A stretch of 64,000 nucleotides of DNA from Halanaeroarchaeum sulfurireducens (GTDB taxonomy: Archaea > Halobacteriota > Halobacteria > Halobacteriales > Halobacteriaceae). The stretch lies in the NCBI RefSeq assembly GCF_001011115.1, contig NZ_CP008874.1, forward strand, positions 1,874,440 through 1,938,439, in the 5' to 3' direction. A program made the position numbers and the translations under genes. Below are positions 25,317 to 33,435 of this stretch, piece after piece (the first letter of the stretch is position 1; every line of letters begins with the position of its first letter). The notes beneath the pieces were generated by a model. It had not been told where the DNA came from, made no database searches, and saw nothing but the letters and a program-made list of their open reading frames with translations.

Positions 25317-25886
25317 CTATTCGCCCTCCACCGCCTGCTCCTCTTGTCGATCCTCCTGCAGCCAGCCGTGCTTGCCGAGACCGGGCTGTTTGGCGGTGAG
25401 GCCGATCTTGGACTCACGAGGATTGCGTTCGTCGATGCTTTTCGTGACGATGCGAGCCCGTACGGCGTCGCCCACGCCGAGGGTGCGATTCGACTCGCGC
25501 GAGGCGAGTTGCTGGTTCTCCTCGTCGAAGGCGAGGTACTCGTCCGATATCTGTGAGACGTGGAGGAGACCGTCGACCGGACCGATCCCGACGAACGCGC
25601 CGAAGCTGACGACTTCGACGATTTCGCCGTCGACGACTTCCTGCATCTCGGGGTCGAAGGTGACCGCGTCGAAATCGGCCTCGTAGTAGACGCCCGGGCG
25701 GTTCGGAATGACAGCCCCGTCTCCGATGTCGCGTACCTCGGTGACGGTGACGATACTCCCGACATCTTCGTCCATGCGACCCTCGAGTTTGTCCTGGAGG
25801 AGTCGTTTGACGAGGTCCGGCGAGACTTCGGCGAGGTGACGCGGCGGGACTTCCACCGTGTCCTTGAGCCTGACTCGTTTGTACAT
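25317..25886 (-). CDS. rpo7: RNA polymerase subunit Rpo7 (E')
   Basis: 189 residues from an ATG. Rpo7 with Rpo4 forms the RNA polymerase stalk, which binds nascent RNA. The N-terminal RNP-like domain (MYKRVRLKDTVEVPPRHLAE) is followed by an S1 domain (VDGEIVEVVSFGAFVGIGPV, DGLLHVSQISDEY). The adjacent genes are the usual archaeal order: PIN, rpo7, spt4. It starts immediately after the PIN gene stop. Confidence 0.97.
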   Translation of the reverse strand: MYKRVRLKDTVEVPPRHLAEVSPDLVKRLLQDKLEGRMDEDVGSIVTVTEVRDIGDGAVIPNRPGVYYEADFDAVTFDPEMQEVVDGEIVEVVSFGAFVGIGPVDGLLHVSQISDEYLAFDEENQQLASRESNRTLGVGDAVRARIVTKSIDERNPRESKIGLTAKQPGLGKHGWLQEDRQEEQAVEGE

Positions 25887-26264
25887 TTATGGGTTAGTGC
25901 GGATTAGTTGATTCCGGCCCCGTAAATGTATTACCGGTACGCCCGCGTCGAGCAGGCGCGACCGGAGCGGGGCGTCGTTCGTGACGACGGCGTCGACCTC
26001 GCCGGTCGTGGCGAGGTCGTACAGTGCGTCGTCGGCGTACGATTCGGCCGTCTCGACGGGCTCACAGCGGGACGCCAGGTCTGCGCCGACGGCGGCCGCC
26101 CGACCTGCTTCGCCGCCGGAGTCGGCCAGCTTCTCCAGTTCCTGCCGAACCGTCTCGGGGACCACGCAGTCGAACTGGCCGAGCAGGCGGTCGAGTTCGT
26201 CGAAGACCCGGATACCGGCTTCGACCGGCATCATGAGGGCATTTGCGTCCATCGCGATCCTCAT
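25887..26264 (-). CDS. PIN domain nuclease (FCF1/UTP24-like, aIF2 operon)
   Basis: 125 residues from an ATG overlapping the aIF2-gamma stop by four bases. The PIN fold shows [20 protein letters not shown] (first Asp), [12 protein letters not shown] (Glu) and [20 protein letters not shown] (Asp-Asp), the catalytic quartet. In archaea this gene in this operon is thought to act in rRNA processing, by analogy with eukaryotic Utp24/Fcf1. That role is inferred. Confidence 0.93.
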   Translation of the reverse strand: MRIAMDANALMMPVEAGIRVFDELDRLLGQFDCVVPETVRQELEKLADSGGEAGRAAAVGADLASRCEPVETAESYADDALYDLATTGEVDAVVTNDAPLRSRLLDAGVPVIHLRGRNQLIRTNP

Positions 26265-27499
26265 TCCCGCAGCGTTCCGATGCCGATGAGTCGCCAGCGA
26301 GCGCCGACTCGGCGGTTGATCGCGATCTGTGCGCCATCCTGTGCGCAGACGGGACGCTTGAGCGATACTTCGGCCTCGTCGTCGCGAGCGCTGGTCACTG
26401 TGCCGACGGTTGTCGCCGTCCCGACCGTGAGCATGAGGGGCTCACCCGTGGATATCTCGTCGACGTCCTCGTCCTCGTCGGCGCCGACGAGCCGGTCGAG
26501 GAGATCGACACCCATCGTGAACTCTTCCCAAACCGGCGGGAGCGCGTCCGGGTCGCCCGCGACCTGGCCGGCGAGCGCGTCACCTTTCGCCAGGCTCGGA
26601 TCGAGTCCCGTGCCGACGCCCAGGAGGCCACCCGGGGTGGCCGAGTCGACCATCTCGCCGCCAGCCTCCAGTGAGCGAACTGTCGTGGAGACGGGTTCCC
26701 ACTCGGTCTCGTTGCCGGCCTCGATCTCGCGGCCGGGACGGATCTCGATCTCCTCGTCGGTTTCGAGGACGCCCTGAACGAGACTGCCGCCGATGACGCC
26801 ACCCTGCAGGTCGCCCCACGTGGTGCCGGGGCGGTTGATGTCGAAGCTCCGTGCGACGAACAGCTCAGGCGGGGCCTCCGGATCGCGCTCGGGCGTGGCG
26901 ATCTCGTCTTCGAGCGCCTGGATGATCAGATCGATGTTGATCTCCTGTTCGGCGCTGATCGGGACGATGGGCGCGCCCTCCGCGACCGTACCCTCGACGA
27001 AGTCCCGAATCTGGTCGGCGTTCTCCCGAGCCGTCTGGCCGTCGACGAGGTCGATCTTGTTCTGGGCGATGACGATGTTCTCGATGCCGATACTGTCCAG
27101 GGCCATGAGATGCTCCTCGGTCTGTGGCTGGGGGACCTGCTCGGCCGCGCTAACCACCAGCACGGCACCGTCCATCAGGGCCGCGCCGGAGAGCATCGTT
27201 GCCATCAGCGTCTCGTGGCCGGGGGCGTCGACGAACGAGACCGTCCGGAGTACCTCGGTTTCCACGTCGTGTTCCGGACACGTCTCTTCGACGGTGAAGG
27301 GCGCAGGTTCCTCGCACTCGGGACACTTGCGGAGCGTCGCGTCGGCGTAGCCGAGGCGGATGGAGATACCGCGTTTCATCTCCTCGGAGTGTTGATCGGT
27401 CCACTCGCCGGAGAGCGCGCGGACGAGGGTCGTCTTGCCGTGATCCACGTGCCCGACGAGGCCGATGTTCACCTCCGGTTGTCGGTGTTCGTCTACCAT
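26261..27499 (-). CDS. eif2g: Translation initiation factor aIF2 gamma
   Basis: 412 residues. The GTPase subunit delivers initiator tRNA to the small subunit. G1 is GHVDHGKTT (about 16-24), switch/zinc region [21 protein letters not shown]3 DAPGHETLM and G4 NKID. The zinc knuckle has His instead of Cys as the last ligand, which I recall is usual for haloarchaea. C-terminal domains II and III end in the expected RWRLIGIG. It is first in the operon. A TATA-like AGTTTATC lies 35-45 bases upstream of the ATG. Confidence 0.97.
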   Translation of the reverse strand: MVDEHRQPEVNIGLVGHVDHGKTTLVRALSGEWTDQHSEEMKRGISIRLGYADATLRKCPECEEPAPFTVEETCPEHDVETEVLRTVSFVDAPGHETLMATMLSGAALMDGAVLVVSAAEQVPQPQTEEHLMALDSIGIENIVIAQNKIDLVDGQTARENADQIRDFVEGTVAEGAPIVPISAEQEINIDLIIQALEDEIATPERDPEAPPELFVARSFDINRPGTTWGDLQGGVIGGSLVQGVLETDEEIEIRPGREIEAGNETEWEPVSTTVRSLEAGGEMVDSATPGGLLGVGTGLDPSLAKGDALAGQVAGDPDALPPVWEEFTMGVDLLDRLVGADEDEDVDEISTGEPLMLTVGTATTVGTVTSARDDEAEVSLKRPVCAQDGAQIAINRRVGARWRLIGIGTLRE

Positions 27500-27587
27500 A
27501 GTAGGAGGATATTCGTCGAAACTTCGCGTCGAACGACTGATAAACTTGCTGTTACGCGGCCATCATCACCACGGAAGCGTCCGAGAG

Positions 27588-27595
27588 TTTATATA
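27588..27595 (+). promoter_or_regulatory. TATA box of the RDD gene
   Basis: TTTATATA, 32-39 bases before the ATG at 27627: a strong archaeal TATA box with only a very short leader. It sits in the 127-base divergent region shared with the aIF2-gamma operon promoter. Confidence 0.65.
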
Positions 27596-27626
27596 CGAAC
27601 CCCGGGCCACCTCGGCGCGTCACACG

Positions 27627-28103
27627 ATGACCACATATACATCGGGCCACGGTTCGGCCCAGGCCGGCGACACGGATATCGTCGGCGCACGCGCACTCGC
27701 ACAGATCGTCGATGGAATCGTCTCCCTGATCACGTTCGGTATCGTCGCCGCCGGTGTCGGAGCCCTCCTCGGAGGATTCGCGTCGGGCCACCGATCGGCA
27801 CTCGCGACGATACTGGCCGTCGGGCCGATCGCGATGGTCCTCGGAACCCTCGTCGGCGGGCTCGTCCCGGTCCTCCTGGAGTGGGCCTGGAACGGTGAAA
27901 CGGTCGGAAAGCGCCTCGTGGGCATCCGGGTCGTCTCCCTGGACGGTGGGCCCGTCGGGTTGGGAGCGGCTCTCACCAGAAACCTCTTCGCCGCCGTCGA
28001 CGGGGCGTTTTTCTACCTCGTCGGTCTGGCCGCGATGTCCACCTCCTCGGACCGCCAGCGGATCGGCGACCGCGTCGCGGGGACCGTGGTCGTCAGACGG
28101 TAA
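27627..28103 (+). CDS. RDD-family membrane protein
   Basis: 158 residues from the ATG at 27627. Three to four hydrophobic segments surround the family hallmarks ARALAQIVDGIV (the R-D pair), EWAWNGETVGKRLVGIRVVS and RQRIGDRVAGTVVV. The RDD family is linked to transport or to membrane-protein quality control in various organisms, but no substrate is known. It has its own TATA promoter. Confidence 0.9.
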   Translation: MTTYTSGHGSAQAGDTDIVGARALAQIVDGIVSLITFGIVAAGVGALLGGFASGHRSALATILAVGPIAMVLGTLVGGLVPVLLEWAWNGETVGKRLVGIRVVSLDGGPVGLGAALTRNLFAAVDGAFFYLVGLAAMSTSSDRQRIGDRVAGTVVVRR

Positions 28104-28267
28104 TCGGAGTGTCCACCCGTCGCGACCGTTCTGGTCGTGGTCGGTATCGTCTTCCTCGCTACCGGCCTCGCGAGACAGTGTCCGCTCTATCGGCCGTTCG
28201 GCATCGACACGAGCCACTATGGGCCGCGACCGGCGACGCTTTGGGCGAGGGCGCGTTACCACGGATC

Positions 28268-29266
28268 GTGCGCGAATACGGCTTCGAGTTGCGCCTCTGT
28301 GCCCACCTCGAACGCGACGGGCTCCCCGGCCTCCCCGACGTCTCGGCCGACGGCATCCTCGGCCGGCAGCTCGGCACCAGCGTCCACGCCGCCGGTGGCC
28401 GCATCGTCGACGTGGTCTACGTGGAACCCGGGCCGGACTTCGGGGACCGCGTCGCGCTCACTGCCGAAAGTATCCCCGAGCCGGCCATCGAAGCAGACGT
28501 CGGGGTGGGACGCTTCGTGAGGGAATCGCGAGCCATCGACGGACCGCCCGAACGAGCGCGTCGCATCGCCGAGCGGGCCGCAGAAATCGGATTCTACGAG
28601 CGGGACCGACGGGACGGTCGCGACATGGTTCGCCAGGTCGCGCGCTATCCGGACTGGTACGGCCGCATCGTCGGCATCGAGAACAAGCCCGATCTGGGTA
28701 CTCCAGGGGACCTCACAACCCAGCTCCGCACGGACGCGAGCCTGGGTGTGCTGGACGCCGCGATCCTGGCGACGGAGTCCTACGTCACCGGCGCCCACCT
28801 CAATCGGCTTCCCGACCCGGTCGGCGTCTGGCGCGTGCATCCGGAACCGGAGCCGTCGGTCGAGGTCATCAGGGAGCCCACCCCGCTCGATCCGGAGCGC
28901 CCCGGCATTGAGCCCCTCGCGTGGCACACGGACCGGACCGACGTGCGGGTCGTGTCTGCGGACGCAATCGCCACACAGCGCCGCCGGATCGCCGAACGTG
29001 TTTATGGGAAGGGCTGGCGGACCTTCGCGATGCCGGCCTGCAAGCGGTGTGTTCCCAACCGGACGAACGCGGCGACGCTCCCGTACTGCGAGTTCCGCGA
29101 CCGAGTCGTCAACCCGGCGGACGAGTGTACTGCGGACTGCCCGGGCCACGAGCCGGCGGACCCGCCCGACGTGGACCTGGACGCCGAACGAGCGCGACGA
29201 ACGGCCTGGGAGCCCGCACCGGCCCCGAAGACGCGCCGGCAAGCCGACCTCGATCGTTTCTCGTAG
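28268..29266 (+). CDS. DUF5787-like protein, possible Fe-S nuclease
   Basis: 332 residues from a GTG at 28268 (REYGFELRLCAHLERDGLP). Upstream in-frame sequence overlaps no gene but lacks halophile character. Family memory: haloarchaeal DUF5787. Seen: a single N-terminal Cys11; DWYGRIVGIENKPDLG (Asp129, Glu138, Lys140) resembling a PD-(D/E)XK nuclease core; TQLRTDASLGVLDAAILATE; and a C-terminal cluster Cys258, Cys261, Cys274, Cys287, Cys291. One N-terminal plus several C-terminal cysteines recalls the Cas4/AddB Fe-S layout. Nuclease function is inferred, not known. Confidence 0.72.
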   Translation: MREYGFELRLCAHLERDGLPGLPDVSADGILGRQLGTSVHAAGGRIVDVVYVEPGPDFGDRVALTAESIPEPAIEADVGVGRFVRESRAIDGPPERARRIAERAAEIGFYERDRRDGRDMVRQVARYPDWYGRIVGIENKPDLGTPGDLTTQLRTDASLGVLDAAILATESYVTGAHLNRLPDPVGVWRVHPEPEPSVEVIREPTPLDPERPGIEPLAWHTDRTDVRVVSADAIATQRRRIAERVYGKGWRTFAMPACKRCVPNRTNAATLPYCEFRDRVVNPADECTADCPGHEPADPPDVDLDAERARRTAWEPAPAPKTRRQADLDRFS

Positions 29267-29267
29267 G

Positions 29268-30086
29268 TCACACCGTGAACGTCTCACCGTCGACGGCCAT
29301 GTCGTCGGCGAAGGCGTCCTCGGCGCCGTAGTGGTGGGAGACGTGGACCAACCTGGTCCGATCGGCGTCGAGCTCGTCCGCCAGGTCGAGAGCCCCCTTG
29401 CGAGTCATGTGTTTTGTGCCGAAGGTCCGAGGGACGCCGTCGGCGTCGTGGTCGGCACCACCGATGGGGTGATGCTCACACGCGGACGCCGGAAGCATCC
29501 CGTCCGCGAGCAGCAGGTCGGCGTTCGCCAGACGGTCTCGGCTGTCGTCGGGAACCGCGTACGTCGTATCGCCAGTGAGCGCCAGCTTCGAGTCGCCATC
29601 CTCGACGATCACGCCGTAGCACAGGAGCGGGGGATGATCGACGGGAACGAGAGTGACGTCGAGGCCCGCCGCACGAAACGTCTCGAATGGCGCCGCTTCG
29701 GTGACGGTCACCTGATCGAGATAGTGGTATTTGCGCTGTATCGTCTCTGCGACCGATTCGCCGGTCTGCGGGTCGGTCTCGCCCGCTGCGTAGACGTCGA
29801 GGCTGTTCACCAGTCGATAGACGTTGCCCAGCCCGTCGAGGTGATCGAAGTGAATGTGGGTGATCACGGCAGCGTCGGGCAGCGGAACTCCCTGTGTGAG
29901 AAACTGGCTGCGAAAGTCGGGACTGGCGTCGATCAACAGGGTCTCACCGGTCACCTCGTTGGTGACGTGGACTGAGAAGCGCGTCCGTTCGACGCCCATC
30001 TCGCGTGCCCGTTCGCAGGTCGCACAGGAGCAGCCCGGAGTGGGGGTTCCGGTGGTGTCGCCGGTGCCGAGCAGCGTGACGCGCAT
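29268..30086 (-). CDS. MBL-fold metal-dependent hydrolase (PhnP/RNase Z-like)
   Basis: 272 residues from an ATG one base after the AAA+ gene's stop. The N-terminal MRVTLLGTGDTTGTPTPGCSCATC holds the two-Cys element of PhnP-like enzymes, and the metal motif ITHIHFDHLDGLG is intact. The later LALTGDTTY and HVSHHYGAEDA supply further ligands. PhnP-type enzymes cut cyclic phosphodiesters, but the true substrate is unknown. It is the last gene of a minus-strand operon with the AAA+ ATPase and agl23-like gene. Confidence 0.88.
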   Translation of the reverse strand: MRVTLLGTGDTTGTPTPGCSCATCERAREMGVERTRFSVHVTNEVTGETLLIDASPDFRSQFLTQGVPLPDAAVITHIHFDHLDGLGNVYRLVNSLDVYAAGETDPQTGESVAETIQRKYHYLDQVTVTEAAPFETFRAAGLDVTLVPVDHPPLLCYGVIVEDGDSKLALTGDTTYAVPDDSRDRLANADLLLADGMLPASACEHHPIGGADHDADGVPRTFGTKHMTRKGALDLADELDADRTRLVHVSHHYGAEDAFADDMAVDGETFTV

Positions 30087-30087
30087 G

Positions 30088-31392
30088 CTAGTGGGTCGCG
30101 GCGTGGTCGTGGTCGTCCCCTTCGAGGGCCGCCTCGAGTGTATCGAGGTTTCGCAGGTGGTCCCGATCCTCGAACTCTTCGACGGCGTCGAGGAGGTCCT
30201 GTTGATTCAACTCCGTCCGGTCGTTGACCAGGGCCTCGAGGACCGCCTCGCGCAGGACGAGCCTGAGATCGCTCCCCGTGAGTCCGTCCGTCTCGGCCGC
30301 GACAGCCTCCGGGTCGAAGTCGACGATCTCGATTTGGTCGGTGACGATCCGCAGGATATCGGCCCGCATCTGCTCGTCGGGCCTGGGGAAGTTAAGAATC
30401 TCGTCGAAGCGCCGCCAGGCCGCCGCGTCGAGTTCGTCGGGGTTGTTGGTCGCGCCGATGAGCAGGACCTCGTCGCGGATCAAGCTGACCTCGTCGATCG
30501 ACTTCAGCAGCGTGTTGACTGCCCGCTTGATGGCGGCGTGTTCGTCGCTGGTGCGGGTTTTCGCCACGAAGTCGAACTCGTCCATGAAGAGGATGCACGG
30601 CGAGAGTCGTTTGGCCACCTCGAAGACCTTCTCGACGTTCTTCGCGGTCTCTCCGAGGTACTGGCTGGTGATCATCGAGAGTTTGACCTCCACGAACGGC
30701 AGGTCGAGCTGATGGGCGAGTCCCTTCGCCGTGGACGTCTTCCCGGTTCCGGGCGGACCTACGAACAGCAGCTTGCCGATCTCGCGGAGGCCGATCTGCG
30801 CGAGGTATTCTCGGTGTTCGATGGCCTTCCCGACCTTGGTGACCTCCGTTTCCTGCTCCTCGGTGAGCACGAGGTCGTCGAGGGTGACTTCGATTTCAGC
30901 GGGAGCCCGGACGTCCACGAGTTCGAGCATCTCCTCGTCCTCCTCGTCGAAGTACTCCTGGAGCATGCCGTCGATCCACTGGGGATCGGCCTGCACCGGT
31001 CGATTGTCGGCGCGTGCGGCCTCGTGGTCGACGTCGAATCGGTCGTCGTCCTCGAAGTGGTACGCGAGCACGGGGTTCGCCTGGATGCGATCATCGTCCG
31101 CGCGCTCGGCGAACCACTCGATGGCCATCTCGTCGTCCGTGAAGCTGAGCTGTCCCGAGAACGTGTCCCGCTCGGTGAACATCTGGCCGGAGATCTCCGA
31201 CCAGGGATCGTCGATTCCGGTCGCCTCCGTCACGGTTTCCTCGTCGACTCGTGGCGGCCGGGAGACACCGTCGCCCGACCAGAGCGCCATCCGGAACGCC
31301 GGTGGCAGGTCGTTTTCGTCGAGGTCCGTGTGGCGGTCGTAGAGGCGTGCCGTCAGGAGACATTCGACGACATCCATCGCCCGTTCATTCAT
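30088..31392 (-). CDS. AAA+ ATPase, proteasome/Cdc48-like core
   Basis: 434 residues from an ATG. Walker A is GPPGTGKTS (about 212-220), Walker B LFMDEFDFV (about 269-277), sensor 1 IGATNNP. The AAA domain resembles Cdc48/proteasome-activating types (QYLGETAKNVEKVFEVAKR). The first 170 residues are unusual, acidic and Asp/Glu-rich, with no recognised domain; the C-terminus after the AAA lid ends in DHDHAATH. Substrate unknown. It lies 12 bases from the agl23-like stop and one base before the MBL gene. Confidence 0.9.
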   Translation of the reverse strand: MNERAMDVVECLLTARLYDRHTDLDENDLPPAFRMALWSGDGVSRPPRVDEETVTEATGIDDPWSEISGQMFTERDTFSGQLSFTDDEMAIEWFAERADDDRIQANPVLAYHFEDDDRFDVDHEAARADNRPVQADPQWIDGMLQEYFDEEDEEMLELVDVRAPAEIEVTLDDLVLTEEQETEVTKVGKAIEHREYLAQIGLREIGKLLFVGPPGTGKTSTAKGLAHQLDLPFVEVKLSMITSQYLGETAKNVEKVFEVAKRLSPCILFMDEFDFVAKTRTSDEHAAIKRAVNTLLKSIDEVSLIRDEVLLIGATNNPDELDAAAWRRFDEILNFPRPDEQMRADILRIVTDQIEIVDFDPEAVAAETDGLTGSDLRLVLREAVLEALVNDRTELNQQDLLDAVEEFEDRDHLRNLDTLEAALEGDDHDHAATH

Positions 31393-31404
31393 CGTTTATA
31401 ATTG

Positions 31405-33081
31405 CTACCGGGGACGGTTAAGCGCGTCGGGCTCCGGCTCGAGAAAGAAGACGAGGGGGCGATCGTAGAGGTATCCCTGGTGGGTGACGCGCCGGTACCC
31501 GTCGAGACGGGTGGCGACCTCGTCGGCGTGTTTCTCCTTGGCGATGACCACCGGTGGCTGGCTCTCGTCCAGGTGAGCGGGCGATTTCGTACTCGAGACG
31601 GTGGCGTCGTACTGCGCGAAGTACCACGGTAACGGCAACCGCTCGAACCAGCCGTCGTGCCCACCGCTCTCGATGTCGAGAGTGGCCTCGCCATCGGCCT
31701 CGTCCGCCGCGTAAAACTCCTCGCCGTAGAACATGACGTCGACGCCCTCGTTTCGTTCGGAGATGGACTCGATCTCTCGCAGCGTGGGCTTCATGTCCCC
31801 CGCCGGCTGGGCGTACTGGACCAGTGGATTGTCGGCCGACTGGGGGGCGACGTAGCTCGTCGAGACCGCCACGCCGACCGGGGTGGTGACCGCGAGTACC
31901 AGCAGAAGGGCGGCGATGGCGGCGGTCCTCCGGTCGCCCGACGCGATACCGGCCCGCAGCCGGCGATGGACCCACGCGATGCCGACCGCCGCCGGTATCG
32001 CCAGCGGGACCAGAACGTGGACGGCAGTCCAGCCTGCCTTGATATCGGAGACGATGGCGTAGCCGACGAGGCTCGCCGCGCCCCAGTAGAACGCGAAAGC
32101 GACCAGCGGCCGGGACCCATCCTCACCGTACCGGTTGCCGAGAAATCCCAGGATCGAGAACGCGACCGTCGTCGCACCGCCGATCAGGACGACCGCGATG
32201 AGGTGGCCGAGGAACTCGATGGTGGAGTGCTCTTGCATGCGCGTGCCCCCCCAGAGGTCGAGAAACTCCTCTCCCGTGCCGACAGTGGCCGCCTCGAGGA
32301 CCGCCGGGAGCTGTGTGGGATTGGCGAGCGCCTGGTAGAGATCGGGTTTGGGCGCGTAGAACGCGACGAAGACGACGACGAGTTCGACGGCCCCGACGAC
32401 GATCGGTACCTTCCAGCGCCAGAGACCACGGATGACGTCCCGGAGGGTGCGCTTCACCACGGTCAGCGGAGCCACCGCACGGTGTCTGGCCGCCAACAGC
32501 CGATAGTCGCCCACGAGCAACAGCGCGCCGAGCCAGGCTATCGGATACAGCAGGACGTTCTCCTTCGTCGTGGCCGCGAGCCCGAACACCGGGGCACCGA
32601 GCAGGAGATACCGGGCTTTGCCCGTGTCGATCGCCCGGACGAACAGGCCCAGGGCGGTCACGGCGAAGGCGGCGAGCAGAACGTCGTTTCGCATGAACCG
32701 CGAGTAGTACACGAGTACCGGGTTGAAAGCGAGGAGGAACGCGAGCGCGAGAACCTCCGCGTCCCGCAAACGAGACCGGAATAACCACGCGACCAGGGGG
32801 AACAGTCCGCCCACGACTCCAACCACCAGCCGAGCGGTGAAATCCGAGGGGCCGAGCGCGTTGAAGACGACGCCATTGACGTGCGGCAAGAAGGGGCCGT
32901 GAATGATTGGGCGGTACTGCCAGGCGTCGACCGCCACATAGTGGAGGGTCCAGTGGGCGACGCGGGCTTCGTCCTGGTGAGCGACGCGCGCGCCAAGTCT
33001 CACCAGTCGGGCGACGAGCGCCACCGCCGCGACGAGCGAGAGGGCGACCGGGAGACGCCGGAGTCGTCGAAAGCGTCCCAT
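31405..33081 (-). CDS. Agl23-like multispanning glycosyltransferase-fold protein (TIGR03663)
   Basis: 558 residues from the ATG at 33081. About ten to twelve membrane segments with a first-loop acidic motif (RVAHQDEARVAHWTLHY) and later a soluble C-terminal part. This fits the TIGR03663 family, often called flippase activity-associated Agl23, of the GT-C/PMT-like fold with a catalytic Asp/Glu in the first loop. It probably works in S-layer or lipid-linked sugar assembly outside the membrane. A frame extension upstream to 33156 was rejected. Confidence 0.8.
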   Translation of the reverse strand: MGRFRRLRRLPVALSLVAAVALVARLVRLGARVAHQDEARVAHWTLHYVAVDAWQYRPIIHGPFLPHVNGVVFNALGPSDFTARLVVGVVGGLFPLVAWLFRSRLRDAEVLALAFLLAFNPVLVYYSRFMRNDVLLAAFAVTALGLFVRAIDTGKARYLLLGAPVFGLAATTKENVLLYPIAWLGALLLVGDYRLLAARHRAVAPLTVVKRTLRDVIRGLWRWKVPIVVGAVELVVVFVAFYAPKPDLYQALANPTQLPAVLEAATVGTGEEFLDLWGGTRMQEHSTIEFLGHLIAVVLIGGATTVAFSILGFLGNRYGEDGSRPLVAFAFYWGAASLVGYAIVSDIKAGWTAVHVLVPLAIPAAVGIAWVHRRLRAGIASGDRRTAAIAALLLVLAVTTPVGVAVSTSYVAPQSADNPLVQYAQPAGDMKPTLREIESISERNEGVDVMFYGEEFYAADEADGEATLDIESGGHDGWFERLPLPWYFAQYDATVSSTKSPAHLDESQPPVVIAKEKHADEVATRLDGYRRVTHQGYLYDRPLVFFLEPEPDALNRPR

Positions 33082-33189
33082 CGAACCGGAATACCCACCA
33101 TTCGGATAAACACTTTCTGGAGTCGACCCCGTGTGACCTCGCGGGTAGCACAACACCTATCGGGGCGGCGGTTAAACCCATTGAACGAT

Positions 33190-33411
33190 ATGCAAGCCGA
33201 TGACATCCAGGCGATGCTCGAGAAGAACGGCGAGGTAATGGTCGAAGTCGCCGGGTTCGACGCTCCCCTCGAATTGCACCTGCACGACACGGAGATCACG
33301 GAGGCGATGGTCCGCCTCGAACTGACCGACGGCAAACTCAAGTTCGACGTCGACGACGTCGTTGGCGCCTGGCAGCACACCCACTCACTGGCCGATCTCG
33401 GTCTCGAGTGA
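33190..33411 (+). CDS. Small conserved haloarchaeal protein, unknown
   Basis: 73 residues from the ATG at 33190 (MQADDIQAMLEKNGEVMVEV). It is acidic, with alternating beta strands (AGFDAPLELHLHDTEITE, MVRLELTDGKLKFDVDDV) and ends VGAWQHTHSLADLGLE. The high density of conserved-looking motifs and strong acidic bias mark a real gene. I cannot name its family. It is divergent from the agl23-like gene and convergent with the antiporter. The in-frame extension upstream to 32881 is a shadow of the neighbouring gene. Confidence 0.8.
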   Translation: MQADDIQAMLEKNGEVMVEVAGFDAPLELHLHDTEITEAMVRLELTDGKLKFDVDDVVGAWQHTHSLADLGLE

Positions 33412-33435
33412 TAAACGGGTTCGTCCGGACCCCCG

